From assembly GCF_026626665.1 (NCBI RefSeq), contig NZ_JAPNKE010000002.1, forward strand, positions 8,161,168-8,225,167: DNA of 64,000 nucleotides, read 5' to 3'. The stretch is from Nannocystis pusilla (GTDB lineage Bacteria > Myxococcota_A > Polyangia > Nannocystales > Nannocystaceae). The notes below the pieces were generated by a model. That model worked only from the letters and a program-made list of their open reading frames with translations, did no database searches and was not told where the DNA came from. Made by a program: the position numbers and the translations under genes. Below are positions 28,154-38,670 of this stretch, piece by piece; the stretch's first letter is position 1; every line of letters begins with the position of its first letter.

Positions 28154-28193
28154 GCACGGGCAGGTCTATCAACTCCTCGCAGACCTGTCCATG
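28151..28193 (-). terminator. Imperfect hairpin between two lipoprotein genes
   Basis: AGGTCT/AGACCT with extended partial pairing out to CATG/CATG flank a 13-base loop. It overlaps the start codon of the gene at 27032-28153, so it may act as a terminator or affect its translation. Confidence 0.35.
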
Positions 28194-28203
28194 CGCGAAC
28201 CAT

Positions 28204-29124
28204 TCACCGCTTGGCAGTGACCGGGAACATCTGATTGACGCACGGCGCCCCCAGCATCCCGTTGAAGCACGAGCACTGATTGCCCGTGAACGTCAGCCGG
28301 TACGTCCCCGACCACGTGTCCTTGTCGACGAAGTCGCCCTCGAGCGCGTACGTCTCCGTGCAGCCGCCCGCGATCGAGCCCTCGTTGGCGAAGTCGCCGT
28401 CGGGGCACATCGTCGCGTCGCCCGTCATGCCGATCGGGTTCGACGGGCTCGACACGATCGTCGCCCCGTCGCCCGAGAACGTGAACGCGGTGATGTTGAC
28501 CGACACCAGCCCGTTGCAACACGTATAAGCGATCGGCGCCCCCTCGACCGTGTAGAGCCCGTCCGGGTCGCACGCCTCGACCTGGCACTCTGCGTCGCAG
28601 CCGTCGCCCGCATCGACATTGCCGTCGTCGCAGCCCTCGCCCGCATCCACCTTGCCGTCGCCGCACGCGCTGCAGTTCTGCGTGTCGAACTCGCACGAAT
28701 CGAGGCACCCGAGCTCGCCGCCGTCGAAGCCCTGCGACTCGCACGATTCGCCGCCGATCTGGTCGCCGTCACACAGCTCGCCGGGGTCGAGGATCCCGTC
28801 GCCGCACGCGGTCGGCCGCCCCGTCGTCGTGCTCGTGCTGTCCACCCCCGTGGTCGTCGTGCTCGTGGTGGTCGTCGTCCCCGGCTCCCCCGTCGTCGTC
28901 GGATTCGTCGTCGTCGTGACCGGCTCCCCGGTCGTCGTCGTCGTCGTCGTCCCCGGCTCCCCCGTCGTCGGCGCGTCCGTCGTCTCGCCCGTGCTCGTGC
29001 TCGTGCTCGTGCCCGTCGACGTCCCGCTGTCGGTCGTCGCGCCCGGGTCGTCCCCGCTGCAGCCGATCAGTACCAGCACCGCCATCCACCCCGCCCGACC
29101 AAGACCTCGCGCAAGCTCGTTCAT
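28204..29124 (-). CDS. Cys-rich (DUF4215-like) Thr-tethered lipoprotein
   Basis: 306 residues. The signal and lipobox are VLVLIGCSGDD. A tether of about 80 residues is almost entirely Thr/Ser/Gly/Pro. Then come myxobacterial Cys-rich repeats (ACGDGILDPGELCDGD, ACGDGKVDAGEGCDDGN, DAGDGCDAEC) and a C-terminal domain of about 110 residues with further Cys pairs. Such proteins are surface-exposed and their roles are unknown. The tether and repeats are typical of this lineage. Confidence 0.8.
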   Translation of the reverse strand: MNELARGLGRAGWMAVLVLIGCSGDDPGATTDSGTSTGTSTSTSTGETTDAPTTGEPGTTTTTTTGEPVTTTTNPTTTGEPGTTTTTSTTTTGVDSTSTTTGRPTACGDGILDPGELCDGDQIGGESCESQGFDGGELGCLDSCEFDTQNCSACGDGKVDAGEGCDDGNVDAGDGCDAECQVEACDPDGLYTVEGAPIAYTCCNGLVSVNITAFTFSGDGATIVSSPSNPIGMTGDATMCPDGDFANEGSIAGGCTETYALEGDFVDKDTWSGTYRLTFTGNQCSCFNGMLGAPCVNQMFPVTAKR

Positions 29125-29235
29125 CCCCCGATGAGACGCTGGAACACCGGTCCTGGCAAGCCCACCTGCGCGTTCGCGGGCGCGCGCGAGGACGACGTCC
29201 GCGGTGCGCTCGCGCCCCGGCCCCGCGCGAGGCCC

Positions 29236-29907
29236 TTACTTGCGTCGCCCTCGACCCGTGCGCGGCTCCGACTTCGCGGCCGGCCCCGAGTAGCCGGCCA
29301 CCCGCAGCCCCAGGTGCATCGCCAGCAGCACCGCCGACTCCACCGGCACGATCGCCTCGCGGGCCTCGTTCGCGGCCGGATCGACGAACACCCCCGTCGC
29401 CGCCGAGAAGTCGGTCTTGCGCAGCTTGCAGCCGCGGAACACGCTGCCGGTCAGCGAGCTGCCGCGGAAGTCCGCCTCGCCGAGATCGACCTCGAAGAAG
29501 TTGGCCTCGGTGATCGTGCAGTCGACGAACTGCGTGCGGCACAGGCTCAGGCGCAAGAACGACGCGAACTGCAGCGTGCACTCGGAGAAGCTCAGGTTGA
29601 CGAAGCGGCCGAGCTTCGTCCACTCGACGCCCATCAGCTTGCAGCCGCGGAACTGCAGCTTGCCGGCCACCATCCCGGCCGGTCGCGCCTGCGTCAGGTC
29701 GCAGCGGTCGAACACGCAGTCCTCGAGCCTGCAGCCGCGCCAGCGGCTCTCCTGCGCCTTGCAGCCGACGAACGTGCAGCCCGCGAACTCCTTGCCCGCG
29801 AGGTCGGCCTCCTGCATCTCGAGCCCGGTGAACGTCCGGTCCTCGAACGACCTGCCGCGCAGCAGGCTCTCGAGGTCGGACCCGTCGTCGTCGTCCGGCG
29901 GCGCCAT
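29236..29907 (-). CDS. Pentapeptide-repeat protein
   Basis: 223 residues forming a right-handed quadrilateral beta-helix of A(D/N)LxF-type repeats, for example FEDRTFTGLEMQEADLAGKE, FAGCTFVGCKAQ, LEDCVFDRCDL and LGEADFRGSSLTGSVFRGC. The overall form matches the QnrB/MfpA and YjbI type, some of which mimic DNA and protect gyrase. A positively charged C-terminal tail (SEPRTGRGRRK) is unusual for a DNA mimic, so the gyrase role is only a possibility. No signal peptide was seen. Confidence 0.8.
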   Translation of the reverse strand: MAPPDDDDGSDLESLLRGRSFEDRTFTGLEMQEADLAGKEFAGCTFVGCKAQESRWRGCRLEDCVFDRCDLTQARPAGMVAGKLQFRGCKLMGVEWTKLGRFVNLSFSECTLQFASFLRLSLCRTQFVDCTITEANFFEVDLGEADFRGSSLTGSVFRGCKLRKTDFSAATGVFVDPAANEAREAIVPVESAVLLAMHLGLRVAGYSGPAAKSEPRTGRGRRK

Positions 29908-29952
29908 GATCGCGCCGAGCTTTCACCGACGCCCCGCCGCGGTCAAGCCGAG

Positions 29953-29988
29953 CACCTGTCCCCGAGGACACATTGCCCAAAGGACAGG
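29953..29988. repeat. Nested palindromes in a divergent promoter region
   Basis: A perfect TGTCC-CCGA-GGACA copy (29956-29969) lies within a larger inverted repeat whose outer arms are ACCTGTCC (29953-29960) and GGACAGGT (29981-29988). It is between the pentapeptide gene and the formate dehydrogenase operon, the best-placed copy for a regulatory role. Confidence 0.75.
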
Positions 29989-30072
29989 TCTCTTCCTTCG
30001 CCGCTTGACTCTCGCCCGAAATCCGTGACCCGTCCCATCCTTGCCGCGCTGGCGCCGGCCGCGGGCCTGCGA

Positions 30073-30078
30073 TAGCCT
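30073..30078 (+). promoter_or_regulatory. -10 hexamer TAGCCT, start of the formate operon
   Basis: TAGCCT ends 7 nt before the GTG at 30086, giving a leaderless start for the first gene of the operon. Confidence 0.55.
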
Positions 30079-30085
30079 CCCGCTC

Positions 30086-30564
30086 GTGCCGCGACACCCC
30101 GCCCTGTTCGCCTTCGAGGGCGACTTCCAGACCGACCTCCGCTGCATCCCGATGGCCGTGCGGCACCAGCTCGACCTGTGCGGGATCAAGCTCTCGCTCA
30201 AGGAGTGGGTCAGGCTCGGCCCCGAGCAGCGCAGCGCCGTCGTCGCCCTCCTGGGCGGCCCCGACCCCGCCAGCGCCGACGGCGTGCGCCGGTTCAACGC
30301 CGCCGTCGTCGACATGGTGGAGAAGCGCATGGGCGAGCCCCCGCGCGCTGCGCCGTCGACCCCGCGCCCGCCTGGGACGACACCACCCGCGTGCCCGACG
30401 AGGTCGTCACCAAGGCCGCGGCCGAGGGCGTCGCGTTGCTCCCCGCGCAGTGGGCGGCGCTCGCCCCGCTGCAGCGCTTCGCGCTCTACAAGCTCAGTCG
30501 CTCGAGCCACAAGAACGAGAACTTCGTGCCTGCCTGCCGCGAGTTCGGCATCCTCTCTGCGTGA
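30086..30564 (+). pseudogene. Nitrate-reductase-associated protein, frameshifted
   Basis: The first frame gives FAFEGDFQTDLRCIPMAVRH, LDLCGIKLSLKEWVRLGPEQR, the signature of the Nitr_red_assoc family. After the C-run in GAGCCCCCGCGC (about 30338-30349) the family continues in another frame: CAVDPAPAWDDTTRVPDEV ... PLQRFALYKLSRSSHKNENF. One base restores a normal protein of about 160 residues. Members of this family occur next to molybdoenzyme genes, which agrees with fdhD and fds downstream. The end overlaps the fdhD start (GTGA). Confidence 0.75.
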
Positions 30565-31382
30565 CCTCGCCCGACCCGCGCACGCGCCCGGTGGCCGCGG
30601 TCCTCTACCGCGGCGGTGAGGTCAGCGCTCGCCGCGACCTGCTCGCCGTCGAAGATCCGCTGGAGATCCGCGTCGCCACCGCGGACGACCCCGAGCCGCG
30701 CCGGCTGTCGATGACGATGCGCACCCCCGGCGACGACGCCGACCTCGCCGCCGGCTTCCTCTACACCGAGGGCATCGTCCGCAACCGCGAGCAGATCGCC
30801 GGCATCACCTGCTCCGAAGACCATGTGCGCGTCGACCTCGCCGCCGGCGTGCGCCTCCCCGAAGCTGTCCCGAAGCGCAGCTTCGTCATGACCTCCGCCT
30901 GTGGCGTGTGCGGCCGGGCCTCGCTCGACAACCTGCGCGCGCAGCCCCCCGGCCCGCTGACCCCGGGTCTCCCCCAGCTCGCCGCCACGGTGGTCCCCGG
31001 CCTGCCGGGCGCGCTGCTGCGGGCGCAGGCGACCTTCGCCGCGACCGGAGGGATCCACGCCGCCGGCCTGTTCGACCTCCGTGGTGAGCTTCGTCTCCTG
31101 CGCGAGGATGTCGGCCGTCACAACGCCGTCGACAAGCTCGTCGGCGCCCTCCTGCTCGCGGGTCAGCTGCCCGCGAGCGACGCCGTCCTGATGGTCAGCG
31201 CCCGCGCCAGCTTCGAGCTGGTCCAAAAGGCCCTGATGGCCCAGATCCCGATCTTCGCCGCCGTCGGCGCACCGTCGAGCCTGGCGGTCGAGCTCGCGGT
31301 CGAGGCCGACATGACCTTGCTCGGCTTCGTGCGCGAAGGCCGTTTCACCGTGTACAGCGGCGGCATCCGGATCACACGCTGA
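30561..31382 (+). CDS. fdhD: FdhD sulfur-carrier protein for formate dehydrogenase
   Basis: A 273-residue FdhD. It transfers sulfur from a cysteine desulfurase to the molybdenum (or tungsten) cofactor, making the terminal sulfido ligand that formate dehydrogenase needs. The catalytic CxxC is seen in TSACGVCGRASL, with the fold markers TPGDDADLAAGFLYTEGI, DVGRHNAVDKLVG and VSARASFELVQKA. The GTG start overlaps the stop of the nitrate-reductase-associated gene, indicating coupled translation. It lies 58 bases before fdsG. Confidence 0.93.
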   Translation: MTSPDPRTRPVAAVLYRGGEVSARRDLLAVEDPLEIRVATADDPEPRRLSMTMRTPGDDADLAAGFLYTEGIVRNREQIAGITCSEDHVRVDLAAGVRLPEAVPKRSFVMTSACGVCGRASLDNLRAQPPGPLTPGLPQLAATVVPGLPGALLRAQATFAATGGIHAAGLFDLRGELRLLREDVGRHNAVDKLVGALLLAGQLPASDAVLMVSARASFELVQKALMAQIPIFAAVGAPSSLAVELAVEADMTLLGFVREGRFTVYSGGIRITR

Positions 31383-31404
31383 GGCGGCGGTGATCACTCC
31401 GCGT

Positions 31405-31433
31405 TTGGGGCCGGGCGCGGAACTCGGTAGATT
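31405..31433 (+). promoter_or_regulatory. Promoter of fdsG (TTGGGG-N17-TAGATT)
   Basis: TTGGGG at 31405-31410 and TAGATT at 31428-31433 are 17 bases apart. TAGATT ends 7 nt before the fdsG ATG, so the structural genes may have their own leaderless promoter. Confidence 0.55.
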
Positions 31434-31440
31434 GGCTGCC

Positions 31441-31910
31441 ATGAGCTCCGACGCGATCGACCAGGCGCTGGCCCAGAGCGGGCACCTGCCTGGCGGTTTG
31501 TTGCAGGTCCTGCACGGCATCGCCGACCGCCTCGGCCACATCCCGCCCGAGGCCATCGGCCGCGTCGCCGCCGCCCTCAACCTCTCGCGCGCCGAGGTCC
31601 ACGGCGTCGTCAGCTTCTACCACGACTTCCGCAGCGAGCCGCCGGGGCGCCACGTCCTCAAGCTGTGCCGCGCCGAGGCCTGCCAGGCCATGGGCAGCGA
31701 GGCCCTCGCGGGCGCGCTCGAGCGGCGCCTCGGCTGCAAGTTCGGCGAGACCTCGCCCGGCGGCGCCGTCACGCTCGAGCCGGTCTACTGCCTCGGCAAC
31801 TGCGCCGCCGCCCCGTCGCTCCTGCTCGACGGTCAGCTGCGCGGCCGCCTCACCGGCGAGCGCCTCGACCGCCTCGTCGACGCGCTCGTCGCCCCCGCGG
31901 AGGAGCGCGC

Positions 31911-31914
<4 letters not shown>
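31441..31914 (+). CDS. fdsG: NAD-dependent formate dehydrogenase gamma subunit (2Fe-2S)
   Basis: A 157-residue NuoE/FdsG-type subunit. It has a thioredoxin-like fold binding one [2Fe-2S] cluster through Cys in KLCRAEACQAMG and VYCLGNCAAAP, and passes electrons toward the FMN subunit. The N-terminal helical part (LPGGLLQVLHGIADRLGHIP, EVHGVVSFYHDF) is typical. The stop overlaps the fdsB start (GTGA at 31911-31914). Confidence 0.93.
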
Positions 31915-33446
<1,532 letters not shown>

Positions 33447-33465
33447 CGCGCGCAGGAGAGACGCC

Positions 33466-36315
33466 ATGTACTCCGTCAAAGAGCCCGACGCCGGCACCCC
33501 CGAGCGGAAGAGCAGCGAGCAGGTCACCCTCGAGATCGACGGTCGCGCGGTCACCGTCCCGGCCGGCACCTCGGTGATGCGGGCCGCCGCCGACGCCGGC
33601 GTGCGCGTGCCCAAGCTGTGCGCCACCGAGTCGCTCGAGGCGTTCGGCTCGTGCCGCCTGTGCCTCGTGCAGATCGAAGGTCGCCGCGGCTACCCGGCCT
33701 CGTGCACCACGATCGTCGAGCCCGGCATGAAGGTGAAGACCCAGTCCGACCCGCTGGCCAAGCTGCGGCGCGGCGTCATGGAGATGTACATCTCCGACCA
33801 CCCGCTCGACTGCCTCACCTGCCCGACCAACGGCAACTGCGAGCTGCAGGAGCAGGCCGGCGTCGTCGGCCTGCGCGAGGTCCGGTACGGCTTCGACGGC
33901 GCCAACCACTTCAAGCAGGCCGAGAAGGACACCTCGAACCCTTACTTCGACTTCGACCCCGCCAAGTGCATCGCCTGCTCGCGCTGCGTCCGCGCCTGCG
34001 AGGAGGTCCAGGGCACCTTCGCGCTGACGCTGCAGGGTCGCGGCTTCGAGTCGAAGATCGCCAGCGGCAACACCGACTTCAAGAGCAGCGAGTGCGTCTC
34101 CTGCGGCGCCTGCGTCCAGGCCTGCCCGACCGCCACCCTCGTCGAGAAGTCGATCGTCGAGCGCGGCCAGCCCGACCACAGCGTCGTCACCACCTGCGCC
34201 TACTGTGGCGTCGGTTGCTCCTTCCGCGCCGAGGTCAAGGGCAGCGAGGTCGTGCGCATGGTCCCCAACAAGGACGGCCACGCCAACCACGGCCACTCGT
34301 GCGTCAAGGGTCGGTTCGCCTGGGGCTACGCCACCCACAAGGACCGGATCACCAAGCCCATGATCCGCAGATCGATCCACGACCCGTGGCGCGAGGTCTC
34401 GTGGGACGAGGCGATCGCCTACGCCGCCTCCGAGTTCAAGCGCATTCAAGCCGAGCACGGCCGCGGCGCCGTCGGCGGCATCACCTCCTCGCGCTGCACC
34501 AACGAGGAGACCTACCTCGTGCAGAAGCTCGTGCGCGCCGCCTTCGGCAACAACAACGTCGACACCTGCGCCCGCGTCTGCCACTCGCCCACCGGTTACG
34601 GCCTCAAGACCACCCTCGGCGAGTCGGCCGGCACCCAGAACTTCGACTCCGTCGAACACGCCGACGTCATCGTCGTCATCGGCGCCAACCCGACCGACGC
34701 CCACCCCGTGTTCGCCTCGCAGATGAAGCGACGCCTGCGCGCCGGCGCCAGGCTCATCGTCATCGACCCGCGCGGCATCGACCTCGTGCGCTCGGCCCAC
34801 GTCGAGGCGGCGCATCACCTGCAGCTGCGGCCCGGCACCAACGTCGCCGTCATCAACGCCCTCGCGCACGTCGTCGTCACCGAGGGCCTGTACGCCGAGT
34901 CGTTCGTGCGCACCCGCTGCGAGCAGCCCGCCTTCGACAAGTGGAAGGCCTTCATCAGCGACCCGCGGCACGCGCCCGAGGTCACCGAGGAGATCACCGG
35001 CGTGCCCGCGGCCGAGCTCCGCGCCGCCGCCCGTCTCTACGCCACCGGCGGCAACGCGGCCATCTACTACGGCCTCGGCGTCACCGAGCACAGCCAGGGC
35101 TCGACCATGGTCATGGGCATCGCCAACCTCGCCATGGTCACCGGCAACATCGGCCGGCCCGGCGTCGGCGTGAACCCGCTGCGCGGCCAGAACAACGTGC
35201 AGGGCAGCTGCGACATGGGCAGCTTCCCGCACGAGCTGCCCGGCTACCGCCACGTCAGCGACCCCGCGGTGCGGGCCCTGTTCGGCGCCGCCTGGGGCGT
35301 CGACATCGACAGCGAGCCGGGCCTGCGGATCCCCAACATGTTCGACGCCGCCATCGGCGGCTCGTTCAAGGGCCTCTACGTCCAGGGCGAGGACATCGCC
35401 CAGTCCGACCCCAACACCCAGCACGTCTTCGCCGCCCTCGAGTCGCTCGAGTGCCTCGTCGTGCAGGACCTCTTCATCAACGAGACCGCCAAGTTCGCCC
35501 ACGTGTTCTTGCCGGGCTCGTCGTTCCTCGAGAAGGACGGCACCTTCACCAACGCGGAGCGACGGATCTCCCGCGTCCGCAAGGTGACCCCGCCGCTCGC
35601 CGGCAAGGCCGACTGGGAGACCACGCTCGCGCTGGCCGAGGCGCTCGGCTACCCGATGCAGTACACCCACCCGTCGCAGATCATGGACGAGATCGCCCGG
35701 CTCACGCCGACCTTCACCGGCGTCAGCTACGCCCGGCTCGACGAGCTCGGCAGCATCCAGTGGCCGTGCAACGACAGGGCCCCGGGCGGCACCCCCGTCA
35801 TGCACATCGACGAGTTCGTGCGCGGCAAGGGCAAGTTCGTCATCACCGAGTACGTCGCCACCCAGGAGCGGGTCAATCGCAAGTTCCCGCTGATCTTGAC
35901 GACCGGGCGGATCCTCAGCCAGTACAACGTCGGCGCGCAGACCCGGCGCACCGCCAACAACACCTGGCACGACGAGGACCGCCTCGAGCTCCACCCGCAC
36001 GACGCCGAGCAGCGCGGGATCAAGGACGGCGAGTGGTGCAAGATCGTCAGCCGCGCCGGCGAGACCGTCCTGCGCGCCACCATCAGCGAGCGCATGCAGC
36101 CCGGCGTGGTCTACACGACCTTCCACTTCCCCGGCTCGGGCGCCAACGTCATCACCACCGAGAACTCCGACTGGGCCACCAACTGCCCCGAGTACAAGGT
36201 CACCGCGGTGCAGGTCAGCCCGACCACCGAGCCGGCGTCGAAGTGGCAGCGCCGCTTCGGCGAGTTCAGCGAGCAGCAGGACGCCCTGCTGCCCCCGCAG
36301 TCCGACCCCCGCTGA
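33466..36315 (+). CDS. fdsA: Formate dehydrogenase alpha (catalytic) subunit
   Basis: 949 residues. N-terminal NuoG-like region: [2Fe-2S] Cys in FGSCRLCLVQIEGRRG, His-containing DHPLDCLTCPTNGNCELQ, and two ferredoxin [4Fe-4S] sites (CIACSRCVRACEE, CVSCGACVQACPT). The catalytic molybdopterin part begins at CAYCGVGCSFRAE. The metal ligand is Cys372 (ARVCHSP), so this is a cysteine, not selenocysteine, enzyme. Bis-MGD binding follows, ending in a C-terminal molydopterin-dinucleotide domain (WATNCPEYKVTAVQ). It oxidises formate to CO2 in the cytoplasm; such enzymes can also run in reverse. No Tat signal was seen. The length matches FdsA. Confidence 0.95.
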   Translation: MYSVKEPDAGTPERKSSEQVTLEIDGRAVTVPAGTSVMRAAADAGVRVPKLCATESLEAFGSCRLCLVQIEGRRGYPASCTTIVEPGMKVKTQSDPLAKLRRGVMEMYISDHPLDCLTCPTNGNCELQEQAGVVGLREVRYGFDGANHFKQAEKDTSNPYFDFDPAKCIACSRCVRACEEVQGTFALTLQGRGFESKIASGNTDFKSSECVSCGACVQACPTATLVEKSIVERGQPDHSVVTTCAYCGVGCSFRAEVKGSEVVRMVPNKDGHANHGHSCVKGRFAWGYATHKDRITKPMIRRSIHDPWREVSWDEAIAYAASEFKRIQAEHGRGAVGGITSSRCTNEETYLVQKLVRAAFGNNNVDTCARVCHSPTGYGLKTTLGESAGTQNFDSVEHADVIVVIGANPTDAHPVFASQMKRRLRAGARLIVIDPRGIDLVRSAHVEAAHHLQLRPGTNVAVINALAHVVVTEGLYAESFVRTRCEQPAFDKWKAFISDPRHAPEVTEEITGVPAAELRAAARLYATGGNAAIYYGLGVTEHSQGSTMVMGIANLAMVTGNIGRPGVGVNPLRGQNNVQGSCDMGSFPHELPGYRHVSDPAVRALFGAAWGVDIDSEPGLRIPNMFDAAIGGSFKGLYVQGEDIAQSDPNTQHVFAALESLECLVVQDLFINETAKFAHVFLPGSSFLEKDGTFTNAERRISRVRKVTPPLAGKADWETTLALAEALGYPMQYTHPSQIMDEIARLTPTFTGVSYARLDELGSIQWPCNDRAPGGTPVMHIDEFVRGKGKFVITEYVATQERVNRKFPLILTTGRILSQYNVGAQTRRTANNTWHDEDRLELHPHDAEQRGIKDGEWCKIVSRAGETVLRATISERMQPGVVYTTFHFPGSGANVITTENSDWATNCPEYKVTAVQVSPTTEPASKWQRRFGEFSEQQDALLPPQSDPR

Positions 36316-36326
36316 CGGAGGCGACC

Positions 36327-36560
36327 ATGGACGCGCTCAAGCTGGTCCAGATGGCCAACCAGATCGCCACTTTCTTCGAGTCCGACCCGGACCCCGCCGC
36401 GGTCCACGACGGCATCGCCGGCCACATCCGCCGCTTCTGGGACCCCCGCATGCGCCGGGCCCTGCTGCAGCACATCGACGAGCAGGCCGGCGAGGGCTGC
36501 CGCCCGGCGGTGCTCGCCGCGATCGCGGCCAACCGCGAGAACCTCACGCCGGCCCGCTGA
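36327..36560 (+). CDS. fdsD: Formate dehydrogenase delta subunit
   Basis: A 77-residue FdsD-type small subunit (LVQMANQIATFFESDP, IAGHIRRFWDPRMRRALLQHI, LTPAR). In FdsABG enzymes this protein is needed for a stable complex and, with FdsC/FdhD, for cofactor handling. GGAGG precedes the ATG. It completes the order fdhD-fdsG-fdsB-fdsA-fdsD. The 3' end is repeated as a decayed copy directly downstream. Confidence 0.9.
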   Translation: MDALKLVQMANQIATFFESDPDPAAVHDGIAGHIRRFWDPRMRRALLQHIDEQAGEGCRPAVLAAIAANRENLTPAR

Positions 36561-36582
36561 CGTGTTTTTCTAAGAAAGAACA

Positions 36583-36596
36583 TGTCCGTTCGGACA
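36583..36596. repeat. TGTCC-GTTC-GGACA palindrome after fdsD
   Basis: Perfect copy; arms extend to ATGTCCG/CGGACAT. The tandem duplicate carries a decayed version (TGTTC-ATTC-GGTCA, 36732-36745). Confidence 0.85.
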
Positions 36597-36633
36597 TTCT
36601 CGAGGCTGCCGCGCGAGCGCTGCCTCGAACCTG

Positions 36634-36715
36634 CACGAGCACGCCGCCGAGGCTGCCGCCCTGCATGCTCGCCGGGGTTGCGGCCCACCGCGACGACCTC
36701 ACGCCGGAGCAATGA
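36634..36715 (+). pseudogene. Decayed second copy of the fdsD 3' end
   Basis: The frame ending at the TGA 36713-36715 reads CMLAGVAAHRDDLTPEQ, aligned with AVLAAIAANRENLTPAR at the end of FdsD. It has no start and an internal shift relative to the first part of the copy. Not expected to be functional. Confidence 0.65.
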
Positions 36716-36914
36716 TGTGTCTTTTGTGACATGTTCATTCGGTCATTCGTGAGACCGCCGCGCGAGCACTGCCTCGAGCCCGCACGCCGTGGCTCGTGAC
36801 GACGGCCGGCGCCTCTCGAGACTCGTGCGCGCGCGGCCGCCTCGGCGCGATGCCGCGGTCTTCCCCACGATCTCGCCGTCGGCGTCGTGCGGCCGGAGTG
36901 ACGCCCAGGCCGCG

Positions 36915-38555
36915 TCAATCGAGTGACGCAGTCGCCAGCGCGCCGAAGATCGCCGCGACCGCGACTGCCCCTGGATCTGGCACGCCTCGCAGCGCGCTCT
37001 CGGGCACGTAGCTCGCGCGACCGGCGTGCGTCCGGATCATCGTCCGCGTCGCCTCCGCGCCCCGCTGCGCCGCCGCTGCGGCCCCCGCCAGCCCGTCGCC
37101 GGCCTCGAGCGCCGCGATCGCCGGAAGCAGCGCGTCGAGCATCGTGCGATCGCCCGCCGCCGCCCCGCCGACTTGCTGGATCCGCTCCACGCCCGCGCGC
37201 AATGCCGCCGGCCAGTCCTGCGACGCTCTCACTGCGACCCCCATCGCCGACACCCCGATCGACAGCAAGATCCCGCTCGAGCCGCCCATCGCGCTCGACA
37301 GGCACCCGGCGGTCGCGGCACACAGCGCGCCCGCGTCGGCGAACGGGAGGCGATCGAGCTCGCCGAGCACGGCGCGCGCCGCGGTCGCGAACGTCGTGCC
37401 GGTGTCACCGTCGCCGACCTTCGCGTCGAGCGCGTTGAGCTCGGCCTCGCGGGCCATCAATTCTTCGCACACGACCTCGACCACGCGCCGGCGCACCGCG
37501 TGGACCGACGGCGAAGCCGGCTCGGGCCGCAGGCGCGCGGGCAACGGCAACGGCGCGACGCTGACGACGCGACGCCCGGGCACCCACGCGGCCGGGCCGA
37601 CGGGGGACAGCAGCGCGCGCTCGAGCTCCGGGTCGAGCGCGAGCGCGGACAGCGACAGGCCCTTCATGTCGAGCGACGTCATCAACCGCGCCGGCCCGAA
37701 CACCAGACCGACCTCGCGCCGCATCGCCGCCAGCAGCGACCCCGTGGCCACCGCGATCTCGATCGGCGGCACCCCGCCGAGGTCGTTTATTAATAGCGCC
37801 ACCGGTGAGCCCGCGTCGCCGAGCCGCGCGTGGAGGCGCGACACGAGGACCTCGGCGAGCTCGCGCACCGGCGCGTAGCGGATCTTCTCCGCCCCGGGCT
37901 CGCCGTGGATCCCGAGGCCCAGCTCGACCTCGTCCGGGCCGAGCCGCGCTTCCGCCGGCTGGCCGGGGATCGTGCACGACGAGAACGACAGGCCGAGCGA
38001 GCACACGGCCCCGGCGACGCGCTCCGCGGCGCGCTTCACCTCCGCGAGCGACGCCCCTTCGCGGGCGAAGTGGCCGGCGACCTTGTGCACGAACAGGGTG
38101 CCGGCGACGCCGCGCGGACGCGGTGCGTCAGGGAGCGCGATGTCGTCGCCGACGACCACCATCTCGACCTCGAGGCCGAGCGCGCGCGCCTTCTCGGCGG
38201 CGAGCCCGAAGTTGAGGCGATCGCCCGTGTAGTTCTTGACGACGAGCAAGCACCCCGGCGCGCCGGTGACCGCGAGGATCGCCGCGAGCACCGCGTCGAC
38301 GCTCGGCGAGGCGAAGATCTCCCCGCTCACCGCGGCGGTCAGCATCCCGTCGCCGACGAAACCGACGTGAGCCGGCTCGTGCCCGGCGCCGCCGCCCGAG
38401 ATCACCGCGACCCGGCTGCGGTCCCAGTCGGCGCGGACGACCACCTTGATCGCGGGATAGCCGTCGAGTCGGGCCAGCTTGCCCTCGCCGAGCATCACCG
38501 CGGCGTCGATCGCCTCGCGGACGATGTCGGTCCGCTCGTTGATGAAGTGCTTCAC
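36915..38555 (-). CDS. dhaK: ATP-dependent dihydroxyacetone (glycerone) kinase
   Basis: A 546-residue two-domain kinase (DhaK-DhaL fusion). The K domain binds the substrate covalently through His217 in LGLGIHGEPG, with GGGAGHEPAHVGFVGDG and NYTGDRLNFGLA as family markers. The L domain (about 350-546) binds ATP: KVGDGDTGTTF, MGGSSGILLSIG and GDRTMLDAL. The presence of both in one chain points to direct ATP use rather than phosphotransferase coupling. It feeds dihydroxyacetone into glycolysis. It converges on the fds operon and has no obvious operon partner. Confidence 0.92.
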   Translation of the reverse strand: MKHFINERTDIVREAIDAAVMLGEGKLARLDGYPAIKVVVRADWDRSRVAVISGGGAGHEPAHVGFVGDGMLTAAVSGEIFASPSVDAVLAAILAVTGAPGCLLVVKNYTGDRLNFGLAAEKARALGLEVEMVVVGDDIALPDAPRPRGVAGTLFVHKVAGHFAREGASLAEVKRAAERVAGAVCSLGLSFSSCTIPGQPAEARLGPDEVELGLGIHGEPGAEKIRYAPVRELAEVLVSRLHARLGDAGSPVALLINDLGGVPPIEIAVATGSLLAAMRREVGLVFGPARLMTSLDMKGLSLSALALDPELERALLSPVGPAAWVPGRRVVSVAPLPLPARLRPEPASPSVHAVRRRVVEVVCEELMAREAELNALDAKVGDGDTGTTFATAARAVLGELDRLPFADAGALCAATAGCLSSAMGGSSGILLSIGVSAMGVAVRASQDWPAALRAGVERIQQVGGAAAGDRTMLDALLPAIAALEAGDGLAGAAAAAQRGAEATRTMIRTHAGRASYVPESALRGVPDPGAVAVAAIFGALATASLD

Positions 38556-38670
38556 GCGGCGATGGTCGCACGAACGCCTGCGTCTCGACAGGCCACGACG
38601 CTCACGCGAAGGTGCGCCGACCGGACGGCGACCTCTCGTGATCGGTTATCCTGCGGCGGCGAGCAGGCTC

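Larger units (their letters stand above)
36478..36787. repeat. Tandem duplication covering the end of fdsD
   Basis: Two copies with a period of about 155 bases. The first (36478-36633) covers the last codons of fdsD, the stop, a T-rich stretch and the palindrome at 36583, then CGCGAGCGCTGCCTCG. The second (36634-36787) repeats the same order with many changes. The 36561-36914 gap otherwise shows no gene. Confidence 0.75.

Noticed and set aside
34561..34600. Selenocysteine at the metal site of formate dehydrogenase
   Set aside because: The codon at the ligand position is TGC (Cys372); there is no in-frame TGA.
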